A stretch of DNA of 64,000 nt from the NCBI RefSeq assembly GCF_002896875.1, contig NZ_CP023278.1, forward strand, positions 3,348,001 to 3,412,000, read 5' to 3'. Position 1 is the first letter of the stretch; the number at the start of each line of letters is the position of its first letter. The notes beneath the pieces were generated by a model, which was not told the origin of the DNA, did not search any database, and was given only the letters and a program-made list of their open reading frames with translations. This document shows positions 52,033-61,375 of this stretch, one piece after another. A program made the position numbers and the translations under genes. The DNA comes from Nostoc sp. CENA543. Its GTDB lineage: Bacteria; Cyanobacteriota; Cyanobacteriia; Cyanobacteriales; Nostocaceae.

Positions 52033-53202
52033 ATGAATCAAAGTGTAAATCTTGTTTCTATTTTCCAGAAACCCATTAATAAACAAATTGCAGTAGCAAA
52101 ACAACTAATCATCCTCACGCTAGAAATACTCCTGTCATTTCCCCTAGCTTTAGTCTTAACAAAGTTACATTTCGGTGGTATTTCTTGGATATTTGGGGGT
52201 ATTTTTGCCGGAACAGCAATCTTGCAAATTTGTCGCATATTTTACCAGTATTCCCCTCGTCCTAACCGTATGGCTAGAAGAGTCGGTATGGCCTTAGTAG
52301 GACTAACAGTTGGTGCGGCTAACGCCAATACTGACTTAACCGAGATAGCTACAGGAATTCCCATATTTATTTTTTTGACTTTATTTTTACTACTATGCGG
52401 TGGTTGTATTGGCTATATTTACTCCCGCCTGAGTCAGACTAATCTTCTGACAGCAATGCTAGCCACAGTCCCAGGGGGTGTAGGTGTGATGTCAGCGATC
52501 GCCGCCGACTATAATAAAAATGTCACCCTAGTAGCATTAGTACAAGCGATTCGCGTCACCTCAGTAGTATTACTAATTCCTTGCATTGCTAGAACCGCAG
52601 TCGGGAATTACTGGAATTTATCAAACCTATCAATTAGTAATTCCTGGTGGAATTTTGACCCATCACAAATAGGATTATTGGCAATAGCTTTAGCCATCAC
52701 CGCACTCATAGTTTATTTTGTGACTAAATGCAAACTCCCGGCGGGAGATTTTTTTGGTGCATTACTATTGGGACTGACATTTAATACAGTGCTAAATTTA
52801 TTGCCATTGGTGAGTGATATTAACTTTGATCCACCAAGACTAGTCAACATTATCGGTCAACTGCTTTTAGGAATTACCATCGGTGAATATTGGGGAGAGA
52901 AACCCACCCTGGGCAAAAAAACTCTAGGTTACGCCTTAATGTCTGTCTTTATGACCTTAATTGCCGGCGCGATCGCCACTATAATAGCAATGCAAATAAC
53001 CTCATGGGACTGGTTGACTTGTCTATTAGTCACCGCACCAGGAGGAGCAGCAGAAATGATCCTAGTTTCCCTAGCATTAGACCATAATGTAGAAATTGTC
53101 ACCACTGGTCATTTAGTGCGACTCATCGCCATTAACAGTTCCTTACCCCTGTGGTTATTTTTATTTCGTCGATTTGAGGGGTGTAAGGGTGTAGGGGTGT
53201 AG
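52033..53202 (+). CDS. AbrB-family membrane protein (putative permease)
   Basis: The 389-residue protein is built of about ten hydrophobic helices with a repeated pattern in its two halves: GGISWIFGGIFAGTAIL with VGMALVGLTVGAANA in the first, and PAGDFFGALLLGLTF with LVNIIGQLLLGITIG in the second. The segments TVPGGVGVMSAIAADYN and TAPGGAAEMILVSLALDHN match the paired PGG loops of the AbrB/DUF family (formerly 'ammonia monooxygenase'). The transported compound is unknown. The last residues (GCKGVGV) are encoded by a GGTGTAA/GGTGTAG repeat, whose TAG provides the stop. Confidence 0.85.
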   Translation: MNQSVNLVSIFQKPINKQIAVAKQLIILTLEILLSFPLALVLTKLHFGGISWIFGGIFAGTAILQICRIFYQYSPRPNRMARRVGMALVGLTVGAANANTDLTEIATGIPIFIFLTLFLLLCGGCIGYIYSRLSQTNLLTAMLATVPGGVGVMSAIAADYNKNVTLVALVQAIRVTSVVLLIPCIARTAVGNYWNLSNLSISNSWWNFDPSQIGLLAIALAITALIVYFVTKCKLPAGDFFGALLLGLTFNTVLNLLPLVSDINFDPPRLVNIIGQLLLGITIGEYWGEKPTLGKKTLGYALMSVFMTLIAGAIATIIAMQITSWDWLTCLLVTAPGGAAEMILVSLALDHNVEIVTTGHLVRLIAINSSLPLWLFLFRRFEGCKGVGV

Positions 53203-53457
53203 GGGAGACAAGGGAGAAGTAATGAGTGCTGAGTAATGAGTAATGAGTAATGAGTAATGAGTAATGAGTAATGAGTAATGAGTAATGACTAATGACTAAT
53301 GACTATTGACTAATGACTAATGACTAATGACTATTGACTATTGACTATTGACTATTGACTATTGACTATTGACTATTGACTATTGACTATTGACTAATGA
53401 CTAATGACTAATGACTATTGACTAATGACTATTGACTATTGACTAATAACTAAGGAA
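53175..53457. repeat. Long heptad array (GGTGTAG, GAGTAAT, ACTAATG, ACTATTG)
   Basis: About 280 bp of uninterrupted heptads with at least four unit types in blocks. It starts within the permease gene's end and runs to 7 bases before the DUF1838 gene. This is the longest array in the window. Confidence 0.95.
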
Positions 53458-53463
53458 CTATTT

Positions 53464-54279
53464 ATGGTTGCCCAAACTCAAGAATTAGATGCTCAATATT
53501 GGGTGAAAACTCGCTCTTCTCTTGACGCTAGCCAATCAACTTTTCTCACCTGGACAGGGAAAATTTACGCTTTTACTCCTGGGGAAAAAAGAAAACTGCT
53601 ATTTAAAATTTTAGGTTTGAGTGTAAGTCGCTGCATTCTCACAGAACCAGGAATTTGGGATTTTACTTCTAGAGAACTCACTTATTATCTAAATCCAGAA
53701 ACAGACGAAATTCTCCGCCAATGGGAAAATCCCTGGACAGGAGAAACAGTCACAGTCATTCATGTGGCGAATAATCCTGTGCAGGGTTGTTTTAAAGGTA
53801 AATTTCCTGCACAAGTAGAGGGAGAAACCACAACTTTTGTGTTTGATATCTTCCCCACATATCCTAACCCGTTAGCAGCAGATCCAGAATTATCTAAATA
53901 CAGTCCCTATCCCACTTACCAAGCAGCAGAATTATTTAAACTCACAGTCCCAACCGCAGATTTATTTAACACAGAATTACAATCAGTTTCGCAATTGAGG
54001 CTTAGTTGGGATAGAATTGGTCAATGGTTGCCTTGGATGAATATGGGCGATCGCCCTGGTCATCTCATCTACAGTGCATTTGGCAGTAAAGTTAGTGGTT
54101 TAACAGAATTACCCCAACTTCTCCAAGATGAAATTAATCATCGCGTACCTTTATATAAACAAGCTCCCAAAGCTTATAACGAAGGGGAAGATATGACATC
54201 TTGGTTATACTTCCAACAAAATTTCCCCGCCTATCTAGCAGGTGAAACCTTCCCTCTACCAGTCGGTGAGGAATCGTAA
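53464..54279 (+). CDS. DUF1838-family protein
   Basis: The 271-residue protein resembles the DUF1838 family: FLTWTGKIYAFTPGEKRKLL, LFKILGLSVSRCILTEPG, FTSRELTYYLNPETDEIL and SWDRIGQWLPWMNMGDRPG with HLIYSAFGSKV. The sequence is rich in Trp and Pro with the RxGxxxxWM segment, a mark of the family. No membrane segment or signal is present. The function of the family is unknown. The ATG follows immediately after the heptad array, with AAGGAAC in front as a weak binding site. Confidence 0.85.
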   Translation: MVAQTQELDAQYWVKTRSSLDASQSTFLTWTGKIYAFTPGEKRKLLFKILGLSVSRCILTEPGIWDFTSRELTYYLNPETDEILRQWENPWTGETVTVIHVANNPVQGCFKGKFPAQVEGETTTFVFDIFPTYPNPLAADPELSKYSPYPTYQAAELFKLTVPTADLFNTELQSVSQLRLSWDRIGQWLPWMNMGDRPGHLIYSAFGSKVSGLTELPQLLQDEINHRVPLYKQAPKAYNEGEDMTSWLYFQQNFPAYLAGETFPLPVGEES

Positions 54280-54283
54280 AAAA

Positions 54284-54321
54284 AGGGTATGGGGGTGTAG
54301 GGGTGTAAGGGTGTAGGGGAA
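54284..54321. repeat. Heptad tract (GGTGTAG/GGTGTAA)
   Basis: Five units following the DUF1838 stop. Confidence 0.8.
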
Positions 54322-54513
54322 ATGCAGATCATTATTTTTCTTTTTAGCTCCAATTTTGAAAATTTTGGCAGTTGGGAGTTGCGATCGCGCCCCACCTTTC
54401 GCTAGGATCTGTAAGCTTTGGGATTATAGTATAGGTTGGGATACAGCTACGCTCACGTAGATTATCCAGCTGCAACCCAAGTTAATGAGATTTTACAGGA
54501 AAAACAGAAAACA

Positions 54514-54972
54514 ATGGCGAAGCGCATACAATTAGTTTTAACTAAGGATGTCAGCAAGTTAGGAAAATCTGGCGATTTAGTGGAAGTAGCTCCTGGCTAT
54601 GCTCGTAATTATTTGATTCCTCAGAATTTGGCAGCCAACGTCACCCCTGGTCTTCTCAAGCAAGTAGAACGCCGTCGGGAAATCGAAAGACAACGCCAAT
54701 TAGAACTCAAGCAACAAGCACAAGAGCAAAAAGCCGCATTAGAAAAAGTTAGTAGCTTGAAAATCGCCAAGCAAGTTGGTGAAAACGAAGCAATTTTCGG
54801 TACTGTTACCACCCAAGACGTTGCTGATGCCATCCAAGCAGCAACAGGTCAAGAAGTAGACCGTCGTGGTATTACCATTCCTGATATTGGCAAGTTAGGC
54901 ACTTACAAAGCAGATATCAAACTACATTCTGAAGTGACAGCACAAATCGATATTCAAGTTGTGGCTAGTTAA
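54514..54972 (+). CDS. rplI: 50S ribosomal protein L9
   Basis: The start at 54514 ([18 protein letters not shown]) is used; the 26 residues further upstream do not belong to L9. The 152-residue protein binds the 23S rRNA at the base of the L1 stalk. It has the N-terminal domain with [13 protein letters not shown], the long connecting helix ([19 protein letters not shown]), and the C-terminal domain ending IDIQVVAS. Length is normal. dnaB follows at 55129 on the same strand, the usual bacterial order. Confidence 0.97.
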   Translation: MAKRIQLVLTKDVSKLGKSGDLVEVAPGYARNYLIPQNLAANVTPGLLKQVERRREIERQRQLELKQQAQEQKAALEKVSSLKIAKQVGENEAIFGTVTTQDVADAIQAATGQEVDRRGITIPDIGKLGTYKADIKLHSEVTAQIDIQVVAS

Positions 54973-54976
54973 ACTA

Positions 54977-55125
54977 GGTATTGGTGACTGGGTACTGGGG
55001 ACTAGGAAACAGAAGTCAAAGAGACAGGAAACAACTGCACAAAAGAAAGAGGGAAATCTTTCTCCCCCTTGCCCCCTGCACCCTGCTCCCCTGCCTCTTA
55101 TATCCCCAGTACCCAATCCCCCAAA
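54977..55125. repeat. Mixed heptad tracts (GGTACTG, CCCCTTG, CCCTGC)
   Basis: Lies between rplI and dnaB; the purine and pyrimidine parts can pair. Confidence 0.75.
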
Positions 55126-55128
55126 ATT

Positions 55129-56484
55129 ATGCCTGAAGAACTAAGTTTTGAATCGCGTGGTAGCAACAGCCTACCACCCCAAAACATCGAAGCGGAAGAA
55201 GCGATTTTGGGGGGTATTTTACTAGATCCAGAAGCAATTAGTCGAGTTAGCGATCGCCTACTTCCCGAAGCCTTTTATATTAAGGCTCATAAAGATATCT
55301 ATCAAGCCGCTATAAGGCTACACGCCCAAGGTAAACCCACAGACTTACTCTCAGTTACCAGTTGGCTAGCTGACAACGATTTGCTGACGCGCATAGGTGG
55401 GAGAAATAAATTAGCCACCTTGGTAGATCGTACAGTCTCCGCCGTGAATATTGATGCCTTAGCAGGGTTGGTCATGGAAAAATACCTGCGACGGCAATTA
55501 ATTAAAGCTGGTAATGAAATTGTCCAACTTGGTTACGAGACTGAAACTGAGTTACCCATTGTTTTAGACCAAGCAGAACAAAAAGTTTTCGGTGTTACTC
55601 AAGAACGTCCCCAGTCAGGATTAATTCACATTGCCGAAACCCTCATTAATAATTTTCAAGAAATCGAGGAGCGAAATCAAGGAATTGCTCTACCAGGAAT
55701 TCCCTGTGGCTTCTATGATTTAGATGCCATGACAAGCGGTTTCCAGCGTTCTGACTTAATTATCGTCGCTGGTAGACCATCAATGGGTAAAACCGCATTC
55801 TGTCTCAACCTAGCTAACAATATCGCCGCTTCTATGCGTTTACCTGTGGCCGTGTTTAGCTTAGAAATGTCTAAAGAACAATTAGTACAACGTCTATTAG
55901 CTAGCGAAGCACAAATTGAAAGCGGTTATTTGCGGAGTGGACGCTTAAGTCAAACCCAATGGGAACCCTTAAGCCGCGCCATCAGTATGCTATCGGAAAT
56001 GCCCATATTTATCGACGATACACCGAATATTACTGTTACCCAAATGCGGAGTCAAGCCAGACGACTACAAGCAGAACAAGGGGTAGAACTAGGCTTAGTC
56101 GTGATAGATTACCTGCAATTGATGGAAGGTGGCGGTGATAACCGTGTGCAGGAGTTATCAAAAATTACCCGTTCTCTCAAAGGTTTAGCAAGGGAATTAT
56201 CTGTACCTGTGATTGCTTTATCTCAGCTAAGTCGAGGTGTAGAAGCGCGTACCAATAAGCGTCCTATGTTGTCAGATTTAAGAGAATCTGGTTCTATTGA
56301 ACAAGATGCAGATTTAGTCATCATGCTATATCGAGATGACTACTATAACTCAGATAGTCCCGATCGCGGTATTGCAGAAGTCATAGTTGCCAAACACCGC
56401 AACGGCCCCACTGGAACTGTAAAACTATTATTTGACCCGCAATTCACCAAATTTAAAAACTTGGCTAGATCGGGTAATTATTAA
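55129..56484 (+). CDS. dnaB: Replicative DNA helicase DnaB
   Basis: The ATG at 55129 (MPEELSFESRGSNSLPPQNI) is chosen because the longer frame reads through repeat DNA. The 451-residue protein is the hexameric replication-fork helicase. It has an N-terminal helical domain (EAEEAILGGILLDPEAISRV), the RecA-like core with GRPSMGKTAF (Walker A), AVFSLEMS, LVVIDYLQLM (Walker B), LSQLSRGVEARTNKRPMLSDLR and ESGSIEQDADLVIMLYRDD. There is no intein. The gene follows rplI; xisI ends 15 bp beyond its stop on the other strand. Confidence 0.96.
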   Translation: MPEELSFESRGSNSLPPQNIEAEEAILGGILLDPEAISRVSDRLLPEAFYIKAHKDIYQAAIRLHAQGKPTDLLSVTSWLADNDLLTRIGGRNKLATLVDRTVSAVNIDALAGLVMEKYLRRQLIKAGNEIVQLGYETETELPIVLDQAEQKVFGVTQERPQSGLIHIAETLINNFQEIEERNQGIALPGIPCGFYDLDAMTSGFQRSDLIIVAGRPSMGKTAFCLNLANNIAASMRLPVAVFSLEMSKEQLVQRLLASEAQIESGYLRSGRLSQTQWEPLSRAISMLSEMPIFIDDTPNITVTQMRSQARRLQAEQGVELGLVVIDYLQLMEGGGDNRVQELSKITRSLKGLARELSVPVIALSQLSRGVEARTNKRPMLSDLRESGSIEQDADLVIMLYRDDYYNSDSPDRGIAEVIVAKHRNGPTGTVKLLFDPQFTKFKNLARSGNY

Positions 56485-56499
56485 ACCTATAGTTACAAA

Positions 56500-56835
56500 C
56501 TAACCTACAGCGTATTCTGTAAACTGCCGCATAAATGGGGACTGAAATCCTAAAACAATATCTTCTTTTGGCACTCCAGCATTCACTAAATCAGCAGCAA
56601 TATCATCTTCTGTACCATTCCATTGTAACCAAATTTTATCACCTTTAATATCAATGTGGATGATACAACTGTGTACCCAATCCGAACCTTCCCAACCTAA
56701 ATAAACAATTTGGTAATGATCACGATCTGTATCGAAAATTGTCTCTACCTCAATATTACCGTAAGCAGGCTTTTGATTACCATAATCTAAAAGCATATTT
56801 TGTATAATCTGACGATATTTAATTATCTTTTCCAT
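56500..56835 (-). CDS. xisI: XisI-family protein
   Basis: The 111-residue protein matches XisI, first described as one of the excision-controlling factors of the fdxN element of Anabaena: KYRQIIQNMLLDYGNQKPAY, YQIVYLGWEGSDWVHSCIIH, IWLQWNGTEDDIAADLVNAG and FQSPFMRQFTEYAVG. Such genes are abundant in Nostocales with their XisH partner, and many copies lie far from any fdxN element. Its start overlaps the end of xisH by 13 bp, so the two are co-translated. Function beyond excision control is unclear. Confidence 0.92.
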   Translation of the reverse strand: MEKIIKYRQIIQNMLLDYGNQKPAYGNIEVETIFDTDRDHYQIVYLGWEGSDWVHSCIIHIDIKGDKIWLQWNGTEDDIAADLVNAGVPKEDIVLGFQSPFMRQFTEYAVG

Positions 56836-57242
56836 TCAACAATCACCTCATTTTCAACGTCATAAACAATAATTTTGACTCGATTTTCCTCTACCATTTC
56901 CTGGGGAAACTCAAGTTGAAAAAATGTTCTGTAAGTCGTCAAAGGTACTGCCAAATATAAAACTCGTTCTGGGTCTCGCCGTCTTAATGCAGCTCTATAA
57001 TTAATAAATTGACCCAAAGCAGTGTGAAATTCTGAGATAGCAGATGACCTCTCTAGAAAACTTTTGACTTCTACAGCAATTTTTTCATCCTTCCTTTCTG
57101 CTGCAATCAGCTTTTCTGCTGCCAAATCAATGGACATTTTTACACCCCCCACATTAAACAAAAGCGGGTCATGGGTTATTTGCCAACCGTCCTTATGTAA
57201 AGCTATTTTCACAACCTCATGAAAGATATCTTTAGCAGACAT
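56823..57242 (-). CDS. xisH: XisH-family protein
   Basis: The 139-residue protein is the first of the XisH/XisI pair. It has MSAKDIFHEVVKIALHKDGW, then GVKMSIDLAAEKLIAAERK (Asp39) and EKIAVEVKSFLE (Glu58, Lys60), which reads as a PD-(D/E)xK nuclease motif with an intact ExK. The rest (FHTALGQFINYRAALRRRDP, LYLAVPL) supports a nuclease-like fold. XisH is described in the fdxN excision system, but the catalytic motif suggests it could act on DNA. The pair is the first operon gene of this transcription unit. Confidence 0.92.
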   Translation of the reverse strand: MSAKDIFHEVVKIALHKDGWQITHDPLLFNVGGVKMSIDLAAEKLIAAERKDEKIAVEVKSFLERSSAISEFHTALGQFINYRAALRRRDPERVLYLAVPLTTYRTFFQLEFPQEMVEENRVKIIVYDVENEVIVEWKR

Positions 57243-57301
57243 AGATACCTAATATAATACTGCCCATATCTTAAAGATATCTTGTGGTTGCATTTTCAAC
57301 A

Positions 57302-59038
57302 CTAACGAATATTGACTTCTTGTAATTCATGTTCTGGCTGCACATTCTGCACCCTAATCACTGGCTGATGATTACGAGCTACAGAAGCGGCGTTGTAAGC
57401 TAAATTTTGACTTTGAGGATTTAGCTTTTGATTGTACTCATTCAGCTTTAGTTGAGCTTGAGCATATACAGGGGTATCTTTAGGAATCTTATGGAGAAAC
57501 TTCACTGCACGGTCAAAGTTACCTGCTAATGCTTGTTTACGCGCTTGATGTAAAAAATAGGCAGCTCTAATTTGACGTTTTTGATTGTATTCGACCAATT
57601 TCTTTTGTACCAAAGAACCCGCCGAACTTTCTTTGGGGATTTGACGCAGATATTCTAATGCTGACGAAAAATCCCTAATTTCAGCTTTGGCATACGCTTG
57701 AGATAATAAATTTTTTGTTTGAGCTTCGATATTTCCTTGAGCTTGTTTTGTTAACTCATGAACTTTAGTTTGCCAGTATAAAATATCAGGCACTTGATTA
57801 GCAGCTGAGAAGACATCTGACCAGTTCCCTTCAGCTAACGCTTGTTCAGCTAAAGAATATATTTGCGCTGCTACTTGCCATTGCTGTTGCCAACTTTCGA
57901 TAGTGGCTTGGGCATCTGGATACACATTACTGTAAGATGGGATTGATCTAGCTAGAGCGATCGCCTGTTTTAAATCTCCACCTTGATATTCTTTAGTTGC
58001 TTTGTATAAAATATCTGTCTCAGATGGAATGGGTGAAGTATTGACTAAAGAATAAGCTCCCACACCCATCAAAATAGAATTGACTGCCAATCCTACTTTA
58101 ATTCCTGTCAGTAACGGTGATGCCAATTCTGAAGTTGGTTCTGCTACGTAATTTTGAATTTCCTCGGTTGTGGTAACTTTTGTGATTGCAGTTTCCCACA
58201 CCATCTGTCTAAGAACACGCAACACATCAGCCGCCGACTGAAAACGTTGCTGATAATCGTAGCGAATCATCTGACTTAAAATAGCCGCTAGATAATCACA
58301 AACCGGTGTATCCGCAGAACGCCAAATAATCTCATTCGTCAGAGGATCTATTTTTAATTGCAGTGGTTCTAATCCAGTCAAAGCCTGAATCGCAATCATC
58401 CCCAAAGCATAAATATCACTATTCGGCTGAGTTTGACCAACAAATTGCTCTGCTGGAATATAACCCAAAGAAGTGGTTGGAGCTTGATAAATTGATAAAT
58501 CGGCATCCATACCCAAATTGATTGATTGGATAGAACCAAAATCAATCAGGACTAACTTCCCATTAGCAGCACGCCTAATAATATTTTCTGGTTTAATATC
58601 GCAGTGAATGACACCTTGGGAGTGAACAAACTCTAAAATTTCTAAAGCATCCTCTAAAAATGTCACAACTTCTTCCTCAGTCCACAAACAACCCCATTGT
58701 TGACTGATGGGGAGTTCCGCCGATAAGGAATGTCCTGCGATATATTCTTGTACTAGATAGAAACGCTCATTTTCTTCAAAACAAGCGATAAATTCGGGAA
58801 TTTGATCGTGATTTCCTAGTTGCTTGAGAGTAGAGGTTTCCGTGAGAAAACGTAATCTAATAGTGTCTAAGTAACTAGGGTGTAGATGGTTAACTTTGAG
58901 TTGTTTAACTACACATTTAGGGGTATGTGGGTACTGAATATCCACCGCTAGGTATGTTTGTCCGAATACGCCTGCACCCAGGCTTTGGATAATTTGGTAG
59001 CGTGCTTGCAGTACTTTACCGATCATGTGGTGGTTCAT
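57302..59038 (-). CDS. Membrane-anchored Ser/Thr protein kinase
   Basis: The 578-residue protein has an N-terminal Hanks-type kinase domain (about 10-280): GAGVFGQTYLA (glycine-rich loop), CVVKQLK (ATP Lys), GVIHCDIKPENIIRR (catalytic loop, HCD in place of HRD), VLIDFGSIQ (DFG) and GYIPAEQF, where APE is replaced by PAE. One membrane helix follows (about 309-331, LLTGIKVGLAVNSILMGVGA), and the outer part holds repeated Lys/Gln-rich helical segments (AQIYSLAEQALAEGNW), resembling TPR. Its target is unknown. Such kinases are numerous in Nostocales. Confidence 0.9.
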   Translation of the reverse strand: MNHHMIGKVLQARYQIIQSLGAGVFGQTYLAVDIQYPHTPKCVVKQLKVNHLHPSYLDTIRLRFLTETSTLKQLGNHDQIPEFIACFEENERFYLVQEYIAGHSLSAELPISQQWGCLWTEEEVVTFLEDALEILEFVHSQGVIHCDIKPENIIRRAANGKLVLIDFGSIQSINLGMDADLSIYQAPTTSLGYIPAEQFVGQTQPNSDIYALGMIAIQALTGLEPLQLKIDPLTNEIIWRSADTPVCDYLAAILSQMIRYDYQQRFQSAADVLRVLRQMVWETAITKVTTTEEIQNYVAEPTSELASPLLTGIKVGLAVNSILMGVGAYSLVNTSPIPSETDILYKATKEYQGGDLKQAIALARSIPSYSNVYPDAQATIESWQQQWQVAAQIYSLAEQALAEGNWSDVFSAANQVPDILYWQTKVHELTKQAQGNIEAQTKNLLSQAYAKAEIRDFSSALEYLRQIPKESSAGSLVQKKLVEYNQKRQIRAAYFLHQARKQALAGNFDRAVKFLHKIPKDTPVYAQAQLKLNEYNQKLNPQSQNLAYNAASVARNHQPVIRVQNVQPEHELQEVNIR

Positions 59039-59306
59039 GAGCTGGTTACTGAGTTAGTCCTTATATAAGTTTTCCTTCCTTCCCTACTGTTTCCGGAATG
59101 ACTTAAAGATAAATCAGTAAGGCATGGATTTAATTATTCGCAGCAGGTTTGTTAAGTATTTTTACTTGAACCATAAGCTACGTTAATACTAAAGTTGCAC
59201 AATCCTACAACTTAGTTCCTGCGTTCAGAAATCAGAAGTAGGATTTTTGTTACTCATACATCAGCCCCAGATAAAATTAAAGCGTAAGCATTTTCAGAAA
59301 TTTGAC

Positions 59307-59718
59307 ATGACATATCCGCCTGCTCCTTGGAGACTTGAAGGTTATGGCATTCAAACCTTACACTGGGTCGATGTCAAACAAGCTGCTGCTTTTGTACCCT
59401 CGGAATTAGAGATTGTTTCGTTTTTACCTGGCAAAACTTTGGCAGGAATCTATGTATCTGCTTATGAAGCAGACTCTTTATTACAATACAACGAGTTGAT
59501 TGTCGTTCCAGCTGTTGTACGATATCAAAAACATATTGGAGCTTGGATTTCTCATATTTATGTCGACAATGAGGATTCCGTGGCTGGGGGTCGAGAAATT
59601 TGGGGATTACCTAAAGAAATGGCTGAGTTTAGCTGGCATCATCATGGTAAAGTTAGCGTCAGGCAAAATCAGCGTGAGTTATGCCACATCAATTATCAAA
59701 AAGGAATGTGGAGCTTAT
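59307..59718 (+). pseudogene. Acetoacetate-decarboxylase-family protein, 5' part, interrupted by IS
   Basis: The ATG at 59307 opens MTYPPAPWRLEGYGIQTLHW, and the frame runs for about 137 residues to the IS junction at 59718. Its sequence (FVPSELEIVSFLPGKTLAGI, SVAGGREIWGLPKEMAEFSW) matches the acetoacetate decarboxylase-like family. In the family a Lys forms the Schiff base; whether the equivalent LPKEM Lys is that residue cannot be told here. The rest of the gene is at 61108-61341. Removing the element and one TTAT gives K-G-M-W-S-L-S-T-W-W-K in frame, and a 213-residue protein. The present gene would yield a chimeric tail. Confidence 0.85.
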
Positions 59719-61107
59719 CCCTGATTTGTCACTTTCGCGGTAGTATAAGAACGTAAAAACTCTAGAACGTAAGCACAGAGAATGGTAGAGCCTCGTTCAC
59801 CCGTGAAAACGATCAAATTCGTGGACGAATATTGCCAGTGGTATAAAAGTCTGTTTTCAGATGTTAGAAGCTTTGAAGCATTTAAATACCTGCATATAGG
59901 TTGCATTTCCGAACTAAAACGGAAAACATTACCAGAAATAGCCAAAATTGTAGGATTAGATAATCAGCAAGGCTTACATCATTTCTTAACTAAATCACCT
60001 TGGGAAATAGAGAAGCTAAGAGCTTTACGTTTAGAACTAATTTTAGAAATCATAAAAGGTAGACCAATCGTTTTAATTATTGACGAAACTGGAGATAGAA
60101 AGAAAGGCTCATCAACAGATTATGTCAAAAGACAATATATAGGAAACTTAGGAAAGGTTGACAATGGAATTGTAGTGGTTACAGCATACGGTGTATTCTG
60201 CGGAATGACCTTTCCTCTGCTGTTTGAAGTATACAAGCCGCGTGAAAGATTAAAACCAGAAGATAAGTATCTAACCAAGCCACAAATAGCCGCTAATTTA
60301 ATCAGAAAGCTCAAGTCACTAGGCTTTAAATTTAATTTAGTATTGGCAGATAGTTTGTATGGAGAAAGCGGAACTAATTTTGTATCAGTGTTAGATGAAA
60401 TGAATCTAAACTATATAGTGGCAATTCGCTCAAACCACGATGTAAAGCTACTTCCACGACAGCATACTCAATATCTAGAGTGGCAGAGATTTAAACGTGT
60501 ATTTTCTGACCTCGACAGTGAAAATCGATATATTAGAGAAATAATTTACGGAAAACGTAGCGAACATAGATATTGGCAGATCACCACAGACGTTGAAAAG
60601 TTGCCAGGAAACTCTACTTGGTATGTCATGACTAAATATCCCGATATTACACCCAGGGAAGTTGGGAATTTCTATGGGTTAAGAACATGGGTTGAATATG
60701 GCTTGAAGCAAAGTAAGAATGAATTAGGTTGGGCAGATTATCGTCTGACTCACTATGCGGATATTGAACGCTGGTGGGAGATTGTTTGTAGTAGCTATTT
60801 AATGGTTAGCCTTCACTCTGAACAAATGCAGTTTTCTGTGCCTGAATCTCCATCAAAATTTGCTGTTCATCCTTGGTGGGATGATGGAAAGGGTTGGAAG
60901 AACATTCTTAACAATCTCCGTTTAATAATTCAACCTTTTACTTTATTTAACCTAATATATCCCTGGTTAACAGTTTTTCCTATTCCCCAATTGTCCTTGG
61001 GTTTTTCTAAACTTCAATCTATTATTTATCACCTCACCAGTTCAATATTTATTTTCCTGACTCACCCTGATTTCTACTTTTCCTCTGCCTAGAGTGACAA
61101 AACAGGG
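59719..61107 (+). mobile_element. IS701-type insertion sequence, 1389 bp, apparently intact
   Basis: The ends are inverted repeats CCCTGATTTGTCACT and CCCTGTTTTGTCACT (14 of 15). The 4-bp target duplication TTAT is at 59715-59718 and 61108-61111. It carries one transposase gene that fills nearly all the element. The repeats and duplication are undamaged, so the insertion looks recent. Confidence 0.92.
59782..61092 (+). CDS. IS701-family transposase (DDE type)
   Basis: The 436-residue protein has the DDE residues in context: IVLIIDETGDRKKGSSTDYV (first Asp), FNLVLADSLYGES (second Asp) and LRTWVEYGLKQSKNELGWAD (Glu). These segments match IS701-type transposases, common in cyanobacteria. The N-terminal (FVDEYCQWYKSLFSDVRSFE) and the KRQYIGNLGKVDNGIVVV block also fit. 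The frame is intact from ATG at 59782 to TAG at 61092, and the stop is 15 bp from the element end. The gene is in the same orientation as the interrupted host gene. Confidence 0.93.
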   Translation: MVEPRSPVKTIKFVDEYCQWYKSLFSDVRSFEAFKYLHIGCISELKRKTLPEIAKIVGLDNQQGLHHFLTKSPWEIEKLRALRLELILEIIKGRPIVLIIDETGDRKKGSSTDYVKRQYIGNLGKVDNGIVVVTAYGVFCGMTFPLLFEVYKPRERLKPEDKYLTKPQIAANLIRKLKSLGFKFNLVLADSLYGESGTNFVSVLDEMNLNYIVAIRSNHDVKLLPRQHTQYLEWQRFKRVFSDLDSENRYIREIIYGKRSEHRYWQITTDVEKLPGNSTWYVMTKYPDITPREVGNFYGLRTWVEYGLKQSKNELGWADYRLTHYADIERWWEIVCSSYLMVSLHSEQMQFSVPESPSKFAVHPWWDDGKGWKNILNNLRLIIQPFTLFNLIYPWLTVFPIPQLSLGFSKLQSIIYHLTSSIFIFLTHPDFYFSSA

Positions 61108-61341
61108 TTATCTACATGGTGGAAACAAGAACTTAGTGGCGAGGTGTTTGGGCGTTTGGGGTCTGAGTTGCTATGTTTTCAAGGTCAGTTGCAGTCTCAA
61201 ATTGGATTATTAGCCGCTAATTTAGAAATTCCTCCAGCAAGTCCCTTTGCGGCTTTGAATTTAGGTCAGCCTTGGTTAACTCTGAATTTGCCAAATTTAG
61301 AATTAGTGGCTGGTTTACCACAATCACTGGGTTATCGCTGA
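61108..61341 (+). pseudogene. Acetoacetate-decarboxylase-family protein, 3' part
   Basis: The remaining codons (STWWKQELSGEVFGRLGSEL, then LEIPPASPFAALNLGQPWL) follow the element and end at TGA 61339-61341. This part has no start of its own at the junction; an ATG at 61120 and another at 61170 are out of context. See the 5' part for the reconstruction. Confidence 0.85.
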
Positions 61342-61375
61342 CCATGATCACAGGAAAAAATCACCTCAATATCCT

